DNA from: Flaveria trinervia
Lineage: Eukaryota > Streptophyta > Magnoliopsida > Asterales > Asteraceae
NCBI GenBank assembly: GCA_025506515.1
Contig: CM046443.1
Span: 42,087,331-42,151,330 of the forward strand
Direction of reading: 5' to 3'
DNA: 64,000 bases
Shown: positions 1 through 10,875 of the stretch, piece after piece
How positions within the stretch are numbered: the first letter of the stretch is position 1
Layout of the letters: each line of letters opens with the position of its first letter
The notes under the pieces: generated by a model
What the model was told of the DNA's origin: nothing
The model's input: the letters and a program-made list of their open reading frames with translations, nothing else
The model's database searches: none
Program-made: the position numbers and the translations under genes

Positions 1-629
1 TAGTCGATCATACTTGTGGGAACAACTATGAATGCAAGACTATAATGAACTTGGATTGGTTGATGTTCATAAGGTATGAATATAAAGCAAGAGGTTGTTA
101 CCAAGGTTCATTGATATCTATGGATATAGATGTTGGACTGACCCGCACTCAATTATTTCTGTATGGAATCTTTGTGATTAGTCATAAGAGATATTGAGTA
201 AAGGTGAATATCATTGTATCCTCAGACCTGAGATACATATTGGATCTTGATATTCACCAAGTGTTGTACTTTGACTTAGTTCTTTGCTGTTTTGAAAAAT
301 TGGCAGTACATAAGGCTGAGTTCAGGTATAATATGAGGTTATTGTGAGAGACGTATGTAGTCAAGATGGAATTTGTTCCTCTTATTCGTTGAGAGTTAGA
401 TGTCTAAGGCCAGTTAAAGTTAAATCATTGGAGAATGACAATTCTGTGTCTCTTGGATTTAACATGACATCTGCAACAAAAGGATAGATGACTAATTCAC
501 CTAAGACATATTCAAGTAAGTTACTTGAAAAGGATGATGTTATTGAATGGCACTTAGTCATATACATGGGGTAGCAAACCGTTGCTAGGCGTTATTTGCT
601 GCTTGCATCAATCTTCTATGAATCTTGTG
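1..629 (+). other. 3' noncoding tail of a Copia element (G)
   Basis: No convincing coding sequence is present on either strand; short open frames here match nothing recognisable. The stretch leads directly into a tract of the kind that precedes the 3' LTR in many plant Copia elements, so it is read as the 3' untranslated part of an element whose body lies left of the window. This is inference from position only. Confidence 0.3.
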
Positions 630-641
630 CAAGTGGGAGAT
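630..641 (+). other. Candidate polypurine tract of element G
   Basis: The sequence caagtgggagat is the form of polypurine tract commonly seen just before the 3' LTR of plant Copia elements. It is followed immediately by a TG dinucleotide that could open the LTR. Confidence 0.4.
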
Positions 642-1561
642 TGAAAGATTTGATCTGCCCAAGATACATATTAAATTGATGTGGCTAGTGTGATATGATC
701 CAAGTCGGGTCATACCCAATAACAAGCCAAACAACACCGATAAATATTTATTCGTTGATAAGATCATACAATTAAATAGTAGCACCAATTTAGAAACCGG
801 CTTTTCTAAATCATTGCTTTTGTAAATGAACAAGATATATATATATATATATATAATTATTCATATGGGATTATTTGTTTCATTGCTTAAATTGGTAAAC
901 AATGACATATAATAGTGTGTGAGTTCTATAAAATTAAATAGTTTAATTTTATAAAAGGATAGAATGCAAGTATATTTTTTTTAATAATTTGAATTAAGAG
1001 GGAAAGACCAAGGGAGCCTAATTTTCGGCCACCCCTTGTGTCTTGGGATTCCCTTTTTGTTGTTCCAAGACATGCAATTACTCTACACTTCACTCTTGCA
1101 TTTTTCACTCTCTCACACACACATAACAACAAAAGAGAAAAATCCTCTCTACCTTCTCTCTAGAAAACGGTTTTTAGTAAGAAAGGGGCTGATTTTCAGC
1201 CTTTAATCTTAGTGTTCTTGGCTGAAAATCAAGAGTTCAAGAGGGTTCTTGAAGGTGGTGTTGAATAACCTAGCAAAGAAGGTGTTTGAAGAAGCTTGGG
1301 GTACAACCTCTTGAGGACTTCCAGCTTGAAGTTTCAGCCTTACATTCATCTCCTTTCATCTCATATAATTCGTTTTGGAGAAGCTACAAAGGTTGTAGTT
1401 TTATATCATATGCTTTATCTTACTATATGCATTGTGTATAAATATCCATGGGTTGGGGTTCTTTGTTAAATGGGTTTAACAACTATCTTCTTAACATGTT
1501 TTAAAATATAATATCCGCTGCGTTTTTCATATAATCTATGATATATGAGCTTTGATAAACA
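642..1561 (+). mobile_element. Candidate LTR of element G
   Basis: The stretch begins TGAAAGATTTG right after a polypurine-like tract and could end ATAAACA at 1561. It has LTR-like content: AT-rich first half, a run of short pyrimidine-rich leader sequence near 1140, and a 'ccgctgcg' motif close to the right end, which is frequent near the 3' end of plant Copia LTRs. No second copy is in the window and no target-site duplication was found, so both boundaries are provisional. Confidence 0.35.
835..854. repeat. (AT)10 microsatellite
   Basis: Ten uninterrupted AT dinucleotides inside the candidate LTR of element G. It contains no gene and is likely length-variable. Confidence 0.9.
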
Positions 1562-1574
1562 TGTTGGAACCCCT

Positions 1575-1769
1575 TACAATCGCTATGGATATGTGTATTT
1601 ACTAAGACACAAAGATGAAGCTTTTGAAATGTTCAAAAACTTCAAGAATGAAGTAGAAAATCAACTCAACAAGTGAATTAAAGTTCTCCGCACCGATAGA
1701 GGTGGTGAATACTTAAGTGATATTTTTCAAGATCATCTTAGGAGTTGTGGGATCATCTCACAATATTAA
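1575..1769 (+). pseudogene. Copia integrase core fragment
   Basis: About 64 codons in one frame resemble the middle of a Copia integrase core. They contain a RYGYVYL segment, a FKNFKNEVENQL helix segment and RTDRGGEYLS, where the D corresponds to the second catalytic Asp of the D,D,E triad. One internal stop (tga at 1674) and a final stop (taa at 1767) break it. There is no zinc-binding domain before it and no catalytic Glu after it. The gag fragment of element D begins immediately downstream in a different frame, so this scrap is out of normal gag-to-pol order and must come from another copy or a rearrangement. Confidence 0.7.
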
Positions 1770-2881
1770 TCAAGTGTGAGAATTACAAAACAACAAATTC
1801 CTTATTAAAGATTCTTCATACACTTTGTGAAGGGAGTGATGAAATCAGAAGCATTAGGAAGGACACCTTTCGCTCACAATATGAAACCTTTCATCATATT
1901 GAGGGTGAATCAATTCCTCAAGAATGCCATAGATTTATGCAACTTGTTACAGAGATGAATATCTTGGAGTTGAAATACACAAATGAGGAATTAAACAAGA
2001 AGATGCTCCATACTTTGCCAGAAAGTTGGAAGCAAACTATGACCATGTTCAAGAACTCCATTGATCTCAAAGCAATTGGTTTAGATACACTCGTAGCTAA
2101 AGTTGAGGCTCTTGAATTGGATGAGAAATGAAGAAGCAAGAGTGTGAGAACTCATGTCTCACCTTATCACTTTAAAGAAACAAAAAGTGCCAGAAGTGCC
2201 TTTATTTCCAACAATGATAGTGATAACTCTTGTACTTTGAGTGAAGATGAAGAGGAAGTAAGTTTCTATGCATCAAAGCCTTGAAAGAAATCTTCTCAAT
2301 GTAAGTCAAGAAAAGATAAAGGAAGAACTGATGATCAAAGAGATATATCGTCAGCAAAGTCTTCATCAAAAAACAACCAAACGGAGCCCATCACTGTTAT
2401 TCTGGACTTTGAAGAACCAAAAGCAGATTTTACAGCTTTTAGTTCAAGTTTTAAAGCTTATCTGAGAAGCTCATTAACCTCTTCCAACATTTACGAGCAA
2501 GACTTGGAACAACTACATCCAAATATGGTGGAGGATATGGATCTACAATGGCAAATGGCAATAATTGCTTATAGAGCTAAAAAATATCTCAGGAGAAACA
2601 AGAATTTGGTTATTGCAATTATATCATCAAAGATTGGTGTTGATAAGTCAAAGGTAAGATGCTTCAAGTGCAATATCTATGGACACTTTTCTAGAGAATG
2701 CAATCAACAATCATATCCTGATTTTACACAACATCAGCAACATCAGTCTCACCAAACATCATCATCTCAAAGATCTTTCAGGCAACCACAACTTTCCAAC
2801 TTATCCCTATCAACCACTAATAAATCAGTAGCAACAAGTAACTCTAAAAAAACTAGGCTGGTCATACTTCAAGATGGAACC
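1770..2881 (+). pseudogene. Element D gag, N-terminal and first zinc-knuckle part
   Basis: This encodes the capsid-like part of a Copia Gag polyprotein, which in the family packages element RNA in cytoplasmic particles. The first ~110 codons match the Copia gag (UBN2-type) pattern, with CEGSDEIR, a GES motif, and LPESWK near position 2020. Frame breaks lie between about 2131 and 2500. Frame then reopens and holds a CCHC zinc knuckle at 2660-2701 (C-x2-C-x4-H-x4-C, spelled CFKCNIYGHFSREC). The reading frame is cut at 2881 by insertion of element A. It resumes at 16892 in register, where a Trp-type codon has become tag. The usual N terminus and 5' LTR were not found upstream. Confidence 0.75.
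2877..2881. repeat. Target-site duplication of element A, left copy (GAACC)
   Basis: The five bases GAACC directly precede the 5' LTR of A and recur directly after its 3' LTR at 16887-16891. This is the size expected for Copia integration. Confidence 0.95.
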
Positions 2882-3125
2882 TGTTCATACATGTGTACCT
2901 AGTTTAGGAGCATAATGTAAAATGTCTATCATGTCTTACATATATGTAATGAATGAGTTGAATGAAATGCAATATGTGATTGATGCTTATGATGTTTAAT
3001 GTTTCATTGTTTATTGTGTAATAAAGCATATTGAACTAACTATATAGGCCTGTGTTTGTTTACATAGTTCTTAGTCAATAATGATTGAGAAACGTGTTCA
3101 AACTTAATCGTATGAAGTCTTCATG

Positions 3126-3332
3126 CGAATGGACCATGCTAATTCACCATACGCATGAATACTTCATGCTAATGGACCAGTTGCACGATTGAACCAGGAG
3201 ACTGGATCAGTCATATGATTCAGACATAAGATTGGCTCAGCCGCATGACTGAATCTTCAGTCGTGCGTATGAATCAATCGCATGATTCAGTTGCACTACT
3301 GTACCATGCTAATGGTTTAGTCGTACGGTTGA
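3126..3332. repeat. Palindrome field in the U3 of A's 5' LTR
   Basis: Several degraded 12-bp near-palindromes of the type AGTCGCACGACT or AATCGCACGATT are spaced roughly 20-35 bp apart just upstream of the TATA box. Equivalent fields lie in the LTRs of B and C and in the leaders and 3' regions of all three elements. Confidence 0.75.
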
Positions 3333-3344
3333 CAAACCCTAACC

Positions 3345-3352
3345 TATAAATA
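3345..3352 (+). promoter_or_regulatory. TATA box of A's 5' LTR
   Basis: TATAAATA lies in the context aacctataaatacc and matches TATAAATA in the 5' LTRs of B (28035) and C (55910). The corresponding site in A's 3' LTR (near 16614) has mutated to tgtaagta. Confidence 0.8.
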
Positions 3353-3617
3353 CCATCTAATTTGTGGAAAAACGTAACACTAGAAGAATTTCAACTCACA
3401 TTCGTTCCCTAGCCGTCGAGAGACTCTAGAGAACCTATTCCAACTTCATAGTTCGTAGTTGATCCCGTTCTAATTGTTCTTAATGTTTCTTTAATCGTTA
3501 GATTGATCTGGACTGCGTTCTCACTGATCGGATTGCCAATCAAATAGGATTCCACACTATTTGATCTGGTTTCACGCATTATCAGTTAGTACTCCGTACG
3601 TGCACGGTCCTAACAAG

Positions 3618-3629
3618 TGATATCAAAGC
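3618..3629 (+). other. Degenerate primer-binding site of A
   Basis: The sequence tgatatcaaagc lies two bases after the LTR. It differs at two positions from tggtatcagagc, the complement of plant initiator-Met tRNA 3' end that primes minus-strand synthesis in Copia elements. Confidence 0.8.
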
Positions 3630-4201
3630 TTTGGCTCTTGATTTTGCTTGTGATTCGCTTAGTTTCGGTGTAAAAATCACATTTTCATTCAAAAGAGTCA
3701 CCTTTTTTAGTAAAACAGTGTTTTTGACGTCTCCAGGTCCAAAAGTTTACGTTTTTTAGTGAAACATCAAGGATTGAACTCAATCGCAATTTTCTAAAAC
3801 ATTTTTCATTTAAAAGGGTTTTCGAAAAATCATGTTTTTGTTTCAAAGTATCAAAAACCTTCGAATTTTCTAAAACAGTAGCCTTCAGTCGCACGATTGA
3901 CTCAATCGCACGACTAAACTCAATCGCACCTCCCATACGCACGATTGAACTCATTCGCTCATCCATTCATACGACTGAACATCCTCATTCGTCTGTCTCC
4001 AATCGCATACTCCATACGCACGACTGAATCCAATCGCACGATTAAATTCATTCACACCTCTCATTTGCATGAGTAAGTCATCCACATTGGCCATACGCAT
4101 TTGTTCAATCGCACGAGTGACTCATCCGCATTAGGCCAATTGCACGAGTGATTCATTTGCAATAGTAAATCAGTTGAGTTCTAAAGTTCAAAGTTAAAGA
4201 T
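3630..4201 (+). repeat. 5' leader of A with palindrome field
   Basis: There is no coding sequence. From about 3888 to 4160 the leader holds a dense run of imperfect 12-bp palindromes (for example the type AATCGCACGATT) alternating with 'catacgca' and 'tcattcgcac' words. The same kind of field occurs at the same place in B and C, between primer-binding site and gag, where packaging and dimerisation signals lie in related elements. That role here is inference. Confidence 0.65.
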
Positions 4202-5825
4202 ATGGAAGATCAATTCTCTGTGTTTACTGCTGGTAGGGACTCACGGATCCAGAACCTTTTGTTTCTGGAAAATGAGATTGGGAATCATAAAAAACAACCG
4301 AAACTTATAATGTTAGATGATTACCCACAATGCAAGCAGCGATTCGAGATCTATCTTAATGGAGTTGATCCTAACCTTTGGGAATTTATTGAGACAGGTT
4401 ATAGCATGCCGACTGGTGCTGATAGTGTTAAACTAACCTTGGGTGGGATGGCTGATAGCTAGAAAGCAAAGTATAATGCAGAAAAGAAGGTGTATGCTCT
4501 GTTGACTCAATCAATACCTAAAGATATATTCCATCAGTTTTCTCAGAACAAACAGGCCAAGAGGTTATAGGAAGCTTTAAAGAAATGATACGATGGGAAT
4601 GCAACATTAAAAGCGATAAAGGCAAAGGCTTTGAAGAAGGAGTTTGATAACTTCTCTTCGATGGGTAAAGAAAGCTTGGATGATGTCATAGACAGATTCT
4701 ACCATCTAATGAGTGAGCTGCACAATCATGGGGTCTCAACGTAAATGGAAGATAAGGTCTCAAGCTTTGTCGATGGTCTGCCAGAGAAGTGGGACTCGTT
4801 TGTGTCTAACCTGAGACAGAACAATATTCTGGCTAAATTAGACATAAACGACCAGAATGAAGTATAGGTCACAAAAAGGATCTTATGACCAGAATCCTTC
4901 ACTCTATAACTCCTCATCCACGCCAACCAGTTCAGGAGCACCACTTCAAACAACATCTGTGTCTATTTCAACCGATCCTTCTCAAACCACAGCTTTAGGA
5001 TCTGAAATATCAGGGTCATCTAGTACCTAGTATATTGTACCTCAAGCAAATGCTACGAAGTTGAAGGCCGAGAATCTCGGAAATACTACTACGGAGGTTG
5101 CAAAGGATTATATGGACCTACTAGCAGCGGTTGTTCATTCTTATGATGGTCTCGTTGCAGGAAATATTAGAAATTCCCATCTGGTCGATGGAGACTATGA
5201 GCAGGTGGACGAGAATGAACTAGAGAGAATGGATATTATGTGGGCTTTGGCGAGTGCTGTCAGGAGAGCGAAGAAGTTTGTTAAGAAGATTAGACAGAAC
5301 TTGATAGCCAAAAAAGGTACAACCTTTGGTTTCGACAAAACCAAAGTTACCTGCTTTACTTGTGGAGAAAAGGGGCACTTCAAACGTGAATGTGTAAAGC
5401 CCAAGAAGACAGGTAACGGGAATCCATTCTCGTCGTTTAACCGTCAAGACAAACCGACAAGTGGAGCTTACTCGTCAAGCAAAGAGACAAAAGCCTTGAT
5501 TGCTCAAGGTGACGAAGGACAAGATTGGACCTTCAGTTTTATGTCTCCGGGTGAATCAAATATTGCCAATGTTGAGGGTTTGGATGATGACACTGCAAGT
5601 GAAGGTCAAATCACAGTTGAACTAGTGATGTCAGATAATGAAGGTACTGCGAATGTGGTCAATCACCTAACTAAGGAAGAACTCAGAACGACATGTTCAA
5701 AATCTCCAGCATCTGAAGAGTCAAACTCTGTGATGATGGCGGATTCAACCGAATCTTCACAGCTAAGTACCAAAGATCAACTCTTTGAAAATCATGCTTG
5801 TAATGAACGTAACAAATTTAGATAA
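4202..5825 (+). pseudogene. Element A gag, first part with zinc knuckle 1
   Basis: This encodes the capsid and nucleocapsid part of Gag. The start atg at 4202 opens MEDQFSVFT, the same start as in B (28802) and C (56646). The capsid-like domain includes RFEIYLNGVDPNLW and SLDDVIDRFYHLMSELH. A CCHC knuckle lies at 5352-5393 (CFTCGEKGHFKREC). Stops occur at 4460 and again before 4600 and at 4741, with a frame change near 4850. The open stretch after 5061 ends at a stop at 5823. Downstream the protein continues in homologous copies, so the last stop is a break, not the natural end. Confidence 0.85.
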
Positions 5826-6998
5826 AGCATAGATTTAAAATTTACTAGGTTATTAGACCACAATGATAGCGTAGTAAACGACTTACAACTGTGCACAGAA
5901 GCTAATCGGATTTTGAAACAAAATAAGCACAGTTATAAAGAGAAAATAAAACTTTTAAATAAACAACTAAGGGTAACCAAAGTTGTTGCTTTTAATCAAG
6001 CAAATGACATAATGTTCTACTTAAACTCCTGGAAGAAACAAAGAAATAAAAGGCAGTTTTAGAAGTCAAAGTCAACTCATTAAAACAAAAACTACACAGT
6101 TGGACTAGTTCTTCTCACATAGTTCAACACTTAGTGAAAGAACGAAATAACAGGAAAGGGTTGGGTTACAAAGTGGTTCCACCACCACATGAGATCCTGT
6201 TAAATGCTAAATGTAGGCGAATAAGTAACAATCCAATTAAGGATCATGTGGTGTCCACTCCACTAGTTAGTGATCCAGATTCCACGAGTAAACTGGTGGA
6301 ATCTGTCACTAACCAGAAGAAGGCCACTTTGAAATCTAACGGTAAGATACCTATTGTGAAATTGGAAGAACACTTTGATAAGGTTAACCTAAAGTCAGGT
6401 TTAAACATTTCTATTTCTGAACCTAAAACGACCAAAGCAGTTAACCAACCACGTGCTCCACGTCATAGTCCAAATAAACAAAAGGCTAAAGATGTTAAAA
6501 ACGTTCAAACAATGAATTTTGTTAAAGAAATTAAAACATCTAAACAAGAAGTGTCCAAACCCAACCAAACTAAAGTCACTCCTGTGTCACACACTTCCCT
6601 ACAGAGACAATTTTCAGAACATGTAGAAGGTAGATCATGCTACTATTGTGGAAAGAGAGGACACATCGCTTCTTATTGTCCTTATTATCAAACACCAAGA
6701 AAGAAAAATGAACTTCATGATACAAAACAAATTTCTTCTAATAAAAGCTCTATTACTCCACCAAAAGGAACTAATGAACCTAAAGTTCAAACCGTAAGCC
6801 ACTCATTTGTTTATAAAAAAACAGGCCTTATACAAAACTGGCTTATGGAAAGAAAAATCAAGTCCAGTGTCTGATAATGAGAACATTAAGAAGAATGATA
6901 TGCCCTCACCCTCAAATGGACAGTGGGTTAAGTTCATGATGTGTGATTCCTCTAGGTCACCCAAGATAGTTAAGGCTTGGATCCCAAACCTAAACTAA
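5826..6998 (+). pseudogene. Element A gag, second part with zinc knuckle 2
   Basis: This continues Gag. The stretch is rich in Lys, Ser and Thr with coiled-coil-like heptads early on (LKQNKHSYKEKIKLL type). A second perfect CCHC knuckle lies at 6638-6679 (CYYCGKRGHIASYC), about 415 codons after the first. The part ends with a PNLN motif and a double stop (taa taa from 6996). The protease frame follows in register after that stop in A, but not in B or C. Two widely separated knuckles are unusual compared with the single one of short Copia Gags, and B and C share the arrangement. Confidence 0.8.
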
Positions 6999-7013
6999 TA
7001 ATTTCCTCTGAAT

Positions 7014-7370
7014 GTGCAAGGAGTCCATTATAGTGCTATCACAAACACCAGGATTGTTGATAGTGGGGCGTCTAGGCACATGACCGAGAATCTGTCTCTC
7101 CTTTCAAATGTCAAACAAATTAAAGGGGGACATGTCTCATTTGCTGGAAATAAAGGAGGATACAACACCGTTCAAGGCGAAGTGGGAAATCAAAAAGTCA
7201 AGTTTGATAAGGTCAACTACATTCAACAATCACAAAATAACTTGATTTATGTATCCCAGATCTGTGACAAAGGATTCAAGGTTGTTTTTGACAACAAGAA
7301 GTGTTGTGTTAAAGAAGGATTACATTATCCCGGAAGACCAAATCCTAATGTCATCTTCAAGATATAATGA
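7014..7370 (+). pseudogene. Element A aspartic protease
   Basis: This is the retropepsin-type protease that processes the polyprotein. The catalytic motif DSGAS starts at 7059 and is followed by RHMTEN, then VSFAGNKGGY and a GEVGNQKVKF strand, as in B and C. The domain is nearly intact. A frame change near 7310 separates it from the pre-integrase segment. Confidence 0.85.
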
Positions 7371-8328
7371 CTTATATGTCTTGAATCTATCAAAGGTCTC
7401 TACAACCAATCATCAAGTTCAATGCTTCTTGTCAAAGGCAACTCAGAGTGATTCAGTCTCCTGGCATAGGAGAACGGGACACATAAATCCACAGAAGTTG
7501 AATCATCTGATTCAGAATGATTTTGAATCATTCAAACAGCCGGTGACCACATTGGAATCTCTCTACAAGCTGAAAGTACATCAGATTCGCTCAGACAACA
7601 ACACGAAATTCAAGAACCAGTGGATGGAGGCATTATGCAAAGAGAAAGGAATTGTACATCAGTTCACATCTGCCTACACTCCACAAGTGAGCGGAGTTGC
7701 TGAACAGAAGAACAGGAGCTGATAGAGACATCACGAACGATGCTAGTAGACTCGAAACTGCCCATCCAATTTTGTAATGAGGTAGTTTCCAATGCATGTT
7801 ACACCCTAAATCGAGTCCTGGTGGCCAAACATCATGGTAAAATGTGTTATGAGTTGCTCCGACAACGTAAAACTAATCTAGAGCACCTCGAACCGTTTAG
7901 CGCACCGTGTACGCTGCTGAAGAAAAATCAGTCAGGGAAGTTCAGTGAAAAGGCTGAAGAAGGAATTTTCTACGATACAACATACCGAATAAGAGAGTTT
8001 ACAAGAACTCAATGGGTCAAGTAGAAGTGTGGTTCAACGTCGACGTTCAGAGATACACCACCCCCCTGCTGGAAAAGGACCCACATTCTTCTTCGATTAT
8101 GATGGATTCTTTAAGTCCTTCGACATCCTTCTCTCCCCTCCTCATTATGAGTTAGCAACAAAAATGATGTATGATGTCTTAAACAGACTGTCACAAGACT
8201 CGACAACATCAGGTTCACAAGGTGAGTCAACTAATCATTCAGGGGGAGCACTGGAGGTATGTGACTTTTCCTCTAATGATGAAAAACTAGAGAATGTTCA
8301 GGAGGATGAGGAGGATCCGGAGGAATAG
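7371..8328 (+). pseudogene. Element A integrase, internally deleted
   Basis: Integrase inserts element cDNA into the genome. The pre-integrase segment SWHRRTGHINPQKLNHLIQ is present (near 7460-7520). The sequence then jumps at about 7525 straight to SFKQPVTTLESLYKL. The CCxx half of the zinc domain and the first catalytic Asp are missing relative to B (32160-32410) and C. The second Asp lies in RSDNNTKF, where the family has RSDNGTEF, and the Glu region reads GVAEQKN. A single-base break follows near 7720, and the C-terminal part (DSKLPIQF ... FEPFSAPCTLLKK type) continues to about 8330. It cannot be catalytically active. Confidence 0.85.
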
Positions 8329-8643
8329 GTTCCTGCTAGTGAAAGTACTCAAGCATCAGATGTTGATGCCTTTGAGACCTCAGAACCTCGCACTCCAATG
8401 GCTACTGATACTGAACTAGGAATTCAAAATCTGGATCAGGAAGTAGTCGTTCCCACCACTCCCGGATCTCGACTTAATGTATATCATCCTCTGGACAACG
8501 TCATAGGGGATGTAAAATTGGGAGTACAAACAAGAAATCAGCTATACTCAGCTGATTATGCCTCAGTCATGGAAAAAGGCTATCTTCACGACGGTGCTTA
8601 TAGATGTTTTGTGTCTCAATTTGAGCCAAAATATGTAAGTTAA
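8329..8643 (+). pseudogene. Element A integrase-RT linker
   Basis: This acidic linker, rich in Ser and Thr, precedes RT as in B and C. It includes TPGSRLNVYHPLDNVIGDV and SADYASVMEKGY, conserved in both sisters. A stop at 8641 (taa) separates it from RT. Confidence 0.75.
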
Positions 8644-9327
8644 GCCTTAAACGATGAGGCATGGGTTAGTGCCATGCAAGAAGAACTTCTTCAATTCAAG
8701 AAGTTAGGAGTATGGACACTGGTGGATAGACCAAAAGGTGCTAAGATCATTGACACTAAATGGGCCTTGAAATGCAAGAAAGATGAGCAAGGGGTCATAA
8801 TAAGAAACATGGCTCCACTTGTAGTATAAGGATTTCGGCAAGTCAAAGCAATTGATTACAATGAAGTGTTTGCACATGTGGCAAGAATGAAAGAAATCCG
8901 TATCTTCCTAGACTATGCATCTTATATGAAGATTAAAGTTTATCAACGAGATATGAAGAGTGTATTCCTTGATGGTGAAATCCGGGAGACAATGTATGTT
9001 AGTCAACCTAAAGGATTTAAGGATCCGTATCATCGGGATAGAGTTTACAAGCTGGATAAGGCTCTCTACGTGCTCCACCAAGCCCCAAGAGCATGGTATG
9101 AGAAGCTCTTGACTCGTCTTGTGAAACACGGCTTTCGCAAAGGAGTGATTGACTGCACACTATTCATCAAAGAAAAGGATGGTGATTTACTGCTAGTTCA
9201 GATTTATGTTGATGACATAATCTTTAGTTCCAAAAACAAAAAATTATGTAAAGAATTTGAAGCCGTAATGAAAGCTGAATTTGAGATGAGTGCCATGGGA
9301 GAGATGAAATACTTTATTGGGTTATAG
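8644..9327 (+). pseudogene. Element A reverse transcriptase
   Basis: This is an RNA- and DNA-dependent DNA polymerase. It begins ALNDEAWVSAMQEEL and contains TKWALKCKKDEQG, the YNEVFAHVARM segment (family form VFAPVARM), YKLDKALY, and the active-site box YVDD at 9205-9216. A stop (taa) at about 8827 and another at 9325 break the frame. A conserved Asp two residues before the KSVFL motif is kept (family form DVKSAFL, here DMKSVFL). The catalytic core is otherwise recognisable over its usual length. Confidence 0.9.
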
Positions 9328-10176
9328 GTGGATTAGACACCTAAGGGAATATTTCTACATCAGACCAAGTATGTAGGCGATATCCTCAGTCGGTTTGATA
9401 TAAAGAATGCTTAGGCAGCTCGGACTCCACTTGCTACAAACCACGACGTGGCATCCGATGAAAATGGTGATCTGGTGGATATCACCATTTACCAAGGAAT
9501 GATTGGATCCCTCATGTACCTCATAGCCTCTCGACCTGATATCATGTACGCGACGTGTCTCTGCTCCAGATATTAGGCAAAAGCGAAAGTCAACCATCTC
9601 GTAGGAGTTAAACAAATTTTCTGTTATCTAAAGGGTACTCCAACACTCGGGTTGTGGTATCCTCATGACGATGATTTTGAGCTTAGAGCGTATAGTGACT
9701 CGGATTACGGCGGTAGCAAAATGAACTACAAGTCAACATCTGTAGGATGTCAATTCTTTGGGAGAATTTTAGTCACCTGGCAGTGTAAGAAGCAAACATC
9801 AATTGCTCTATCAACTTGTGAAGCTAAATACGTTGCTGCTGCAAGTTGTTATTCGCAGATCATTTTGATTCAATAGCAAATGTGGGATTGTGGTTTGCAA
9901 TTTTCTAACACTCCTATTTATGTTGATAATTCTGCTACTACAGCTGTAACTAAAAATCTAGTCCAACATCCTAAAACTAAACACATCCGGATTAAATATC
10001 ACTTTATACATGATTGTTTTGAAAAGCATTTAATCGATGTTGTTAAAATCAATACGGATTTTCAACACGCCAACCTCTACACAAAATCATTTGATAAACC
10101 GAGATTTTTATATCTATTAGATGTTAATGGCGTGAAAAAGAAAAATGTTGTGATCACAGAGGATGAAAGTGCTTAG
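9328..10176 (+). pseudogene. Element A RNase H
   Basis: This degrades the RNA strand during cDNA synthesis. Recognisable parts are the connection segment (QTKYVGDILSRFD), SLMYLIASRPDIMYATCLCSRY, the first catalytic Asp in AYSDSDYGG, Glu in STCEAKYVAA and Asp in IYVDNSA. Several tag codons interrupt it (near 9411, 9573 and 9874). It ends at a stop at 10174 after DESA, homologous to the ends in B and C. Confidence 0.9.
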
Positions 10177-10276
10177 TTCGATAATTTTTGTTTTATTTTC
10201 TTTTATTTTTTCTTATTTTATTTTCCTGTTTCTATAAAATCCAAAAACTCAAAAAATTATTATCGGTTTTAGAATT

Positions 10277-10290
10277 TTAGGGGGAGAATA
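10277..10290 (+). other. Internal polypurine-like tract of A
   Basis: The sequence ttagggggagaata lies about 100 bp after the RNase H stop and nearly 5.9 kb before the true polypurine tract at 16143. Matching tracts lie at the same place in B (about 35136) and C (about 62836). Confidence 0.7.
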
Positions 10291-10875
10291 GGTTAGATTA
10301 GTATTAATTTAGTCGTTTTATTTAATTACTTAAAAAACGAGGGAGGAAGACAACTTAGCTAAAAGAAAAGATATCAAATCTGTGATACTGATTCAACGTA
10401 TTTGGAAAATGATAGTACACAGGGAACAATTTATTTGGGACTTCAAAAGGTTTAATTGATTAAGATGGAAAAGTCAAAGTTTAAGTCTGAAAAGTCTAAG
10501 CAAATAAAAGGAAAAATGACAGTAAAACTAGTAGGCTACCAAGGTATCATAGAGAAAGTCGACCCAGAGGCTGGTAGTTCATTATGTGTTGTGTCAGTAG
10601 ATTCAGCACAATAGACAAGTAGACTTCATTGGTGGTTTCAATTACAAACTAAGTTGTTCAACCTGCTATGGATTCCCATCTTATCCGTGGTTAACACAAT
10701 CAATGCTATTCCAATAAGGGGTGAAGAGCAAAATAAACGCCACATATGTGTGCGGATGACCATAAAATATGAGCAAAACACATGGAAAATGCAAAATTCA
10801 ATCAAGCTAATAACTTATGTTGTTGGTGCGATATGTGCTAAAAGAAAATTGATCAAACAAGAAGATAGGTTATGT

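Larger units (their letters stand above)
2882..3615 (+). mobile_element. 5' LTR of element A
   Basis: The LTR runs from TGTTCATACATG to CCTAACA. It matches the 3' LTR at 16155-16886 along its length with scattered substitutions, so the copy is not recent. It contains a palindrome field (about 3126-3332), a TATA box, and the segment beginning 'aaaccctaacc' upstream of the presumed transcript start. It drives element transcription in intact relatives. Confidence 0.95.

Noticed and set aside
382..1132. Minus-strand short frames in the G region
   Set aside because: No recognisable domains, AT-rich LTR-like context, and no conserved counterpart in the window.
3126..3332. CRISPR-like regular repeats
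   Set aside because: Units are palindromic, diverged and unevenly spaced, with no unique spacers, and lie in a plant LTR; the same holds for the leader and 3' fields.
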